Shown here: piece by piece, positions 40,213 to 41,083 of the stretch
Numbering within the stretch: the first letter of the stretch is position 1
How the letters are laid out: the number at the start of each line of letters is the position of its first letter
Origin: Haloplasmataceae bacterium
GTDB lineage: Bacteria > Bacillota_I > Bacilli_A > Haloplasmatales > Haloplasmataceae
Length of the DNA: 41,083 bases
NCBI GenBank assembly: GCA_029240795.1
Contig: JARDZP010000022.1
Span: 1-41,083 of the forward strand
Reading direction: 5' to 3'
Position numbers and translations under genes: made by a program
Notes under the pieces: model-generated
Database searches by the model: none
What the model was told of the DNA's origin: nothing
The model's input: the letters and a program-made list of their open reading frames with translations, nothing else

Positions 40213-41083
40213 ATGCAAAGTAAAATGCAAAAATATCTAATATTAGCACTTGGGTTAATTATGAGTGCTTATTCTGTAAACTCAATTCTACGTCCTAACG
40301 GAATTATGACTGGTGGAATAACCGGTTTATCTCGAGTATTTGAATATATTATTAAAACGAATGACTTTTTAAATTTTATTGATGATAGATATATTTATAA
40401 TATCATTTATTATGCTTTAGCGATTATTGTTGTTTTAGTAGCATATACTCTCTTAGGAAAAGATGATGCGATTAAAATTATCTTTATGTCAGTGGTTTAT
40501 CCACTTATTCTGTTTTTATTTACTTATCTGCAAATTCCACCTTTGAAATTCACATATATTATTGGAAATCAAGAGGTTAATGATATCTTTTTAGCTGCGA
40601 TATTTTATGGTGTTATCGCAGGAATTGCAAATGGATTATTTATAAGAATAGGTTTCACTTCTGGTGGATCTGATACAATTGCTAAAATTATTTATAGACG
40701 ATTATTACCATTTGTAAGTTTAGGTAAAATTTTAATGTTTGTCGATGGATTATTTATTCTATCTTCATTATTCGTTTTTGATATGCGAATAACCGCCTAT
40801 GCATTTGTAACTAAGTTTGTATATATGAAATCAATTGATATGATTGTTTTCGGTATAGGTACAAAACGAGTTAAAATGGAAATCTTAAGTACAAAATACG
40901 ATGAAATATCTAAATATATTTTAAACTCTGTAAATCGTGGTGTAACTTTAGTGGATACAGAAGGTGGATATTCTCATTTAAAATTAAGACAAATTATCAC
41001 AATTTGTTCTCCACGTGAAAGTATAATCATTAAAAACTACATCGCATCTATAGATGAAAAAGCTTTTGTTTATTTAATTCCTT
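40213..41083 (+). CDS. YitT-family membrane protein (3' end beyond the window)
   Basis: Open to the window end; 290 codons are seen. Membrane helices lie in the first 200 residues, with the YitT (DUF161) marks NSILRPNGIMTGGITGLSR and GFTSGGSDTIAKII, then the C-terminal soluble DUF2179 domain (about 210 onward; KYDEISKYILNSVNRGVTLVDTEGGYS). At this length it should be nearly complete, since family members are about 280-300 residues. AGAGG lies upstream of ATG 40213. The function is not established. Confidence 0.92.
   Translation, partial: MQSKMQKYLILALGLIMSAYSVNSILRPNGIMTGGITGLSRVFEYIIKTNDFLNFIDDRYIYNIIYYALAIIVVLVAYTLLGKDDAIKIIFMSVVYPLILFLFTYLQIPPLKFTYIIGNQEVNDIFLAAIFYGVIAGIANGLFIRIGFTSGGSDTIAKIIYRRLLPFVSLGKILMFVDGLFILSSLFVFDMRITAYAFVTKFVYMKSIDMIVFGIGTKRVKMEILSTKYDEISKYILNSVNRGVTLVDTEGGYSHLKLRQIITICSPRESIIIKNYIASIDEKAFVYLIP

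Noticed and set aside
1-41083. Mycoplasma code (TGA as Trp)
   Set aside because: TGA ends intact genes at their natural length (for example the HEPN gene, the two-domain GNAT gene and the DUF4097-like gene), and Trp sites use TGG.
1-41083. CRISPR arrays, tRNA or rRNA genes
   Set aside because: No regularly spaced direct repeats and no tRNA- or rRNA-like sequence were noticed in any gap.

Overview
The window is very AT-rich, with short intergenic gaps, Gram-positive Shine-Dalgarno sites (AGGAGG or AGAGGTG) and frequent GTG/TTG starts. TGA serves as a stop, for example at the ends of the HEPN gene, the second GNAT gene and the DUF4097-like gene, while Trp is TGG, so the standard bacterial code applies. 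The gene set (FloT/NfeD pair, GGDEF protein, Zur/Znu, HtrA, RNase R, YitT, VanZ, SpeD/SpeE) fits a free-living low-GC member of the Bacillota/Mycoplasmatota border, such as Izemoplasma, Haloplasma or Acholeplasma relatives. The lineage is inference, because there is no rRNA in the window. No tRNA, rRNA or CRISPR array was seen.

1-4.9 kb: 3' end of speD plus speE (polyamine synthesis), dps, a 614-residue asparagine synthetase and a membrane-anchored PH-like protein. 4.9-7.6 kb: thiol peroxidase on the minus strand, then an NfeD/flotillin operon. 7.7-10.5 kb: an AAA ATPase overlapping a HEPN-type putative RNase (the best candidate for an undescribed defence or toxin module), followed closely by ogt and an SSAT-like GNAT. 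10.6-14.1 kb: Prx6-type peroxiredoxin, thioesterase, azoreductase, a membrane protein and a two-domain GNAT.

14.1-18.2 kb: a TetR-controlled ABC-2 exporter operon with two clear operators, followed by two decayed genes (SdpI-like, and SatA-like GNAT with an internal deletion). 18.2-23.5 kb: an unknown protein, VanZ-like protein, GAF-PAS-GGDEF cyclase, RluD-type pseudouridine synthase, DUF4097-like protein and MscS. 23.6-25.5 kb: an IS4-type element whose right terminal repeat forms the 3' end of the neighbouring four-helix copper-protein gene. 25.9-29.1 kb: RlmI methyltransferase, an alpha/beta-SASP-like small protein, a small membrane protein and a ruined IS1595-family transposase.

29.1-31.7 kb: a zinc block on the minus strand (zur, znuB, znuC with a palindromic operator, and a CxxC/CxxC small protein). 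31.9-41.1 kb: RNase R, a pair of half-size CHR transporters, HtrA, a Zn/Cd-type P1B ATPase, a YbhN/MprF-like flippase-domain protein and a YitT protein cut by the window end. Recurrent themes are peroxide and metal handling (dps, tpx, prx, Zur/Znu, P1B ATPase, Csp-like protein) and envelope homeostasis (flotillin, MscS, VanZ, HtrA, YbhN).
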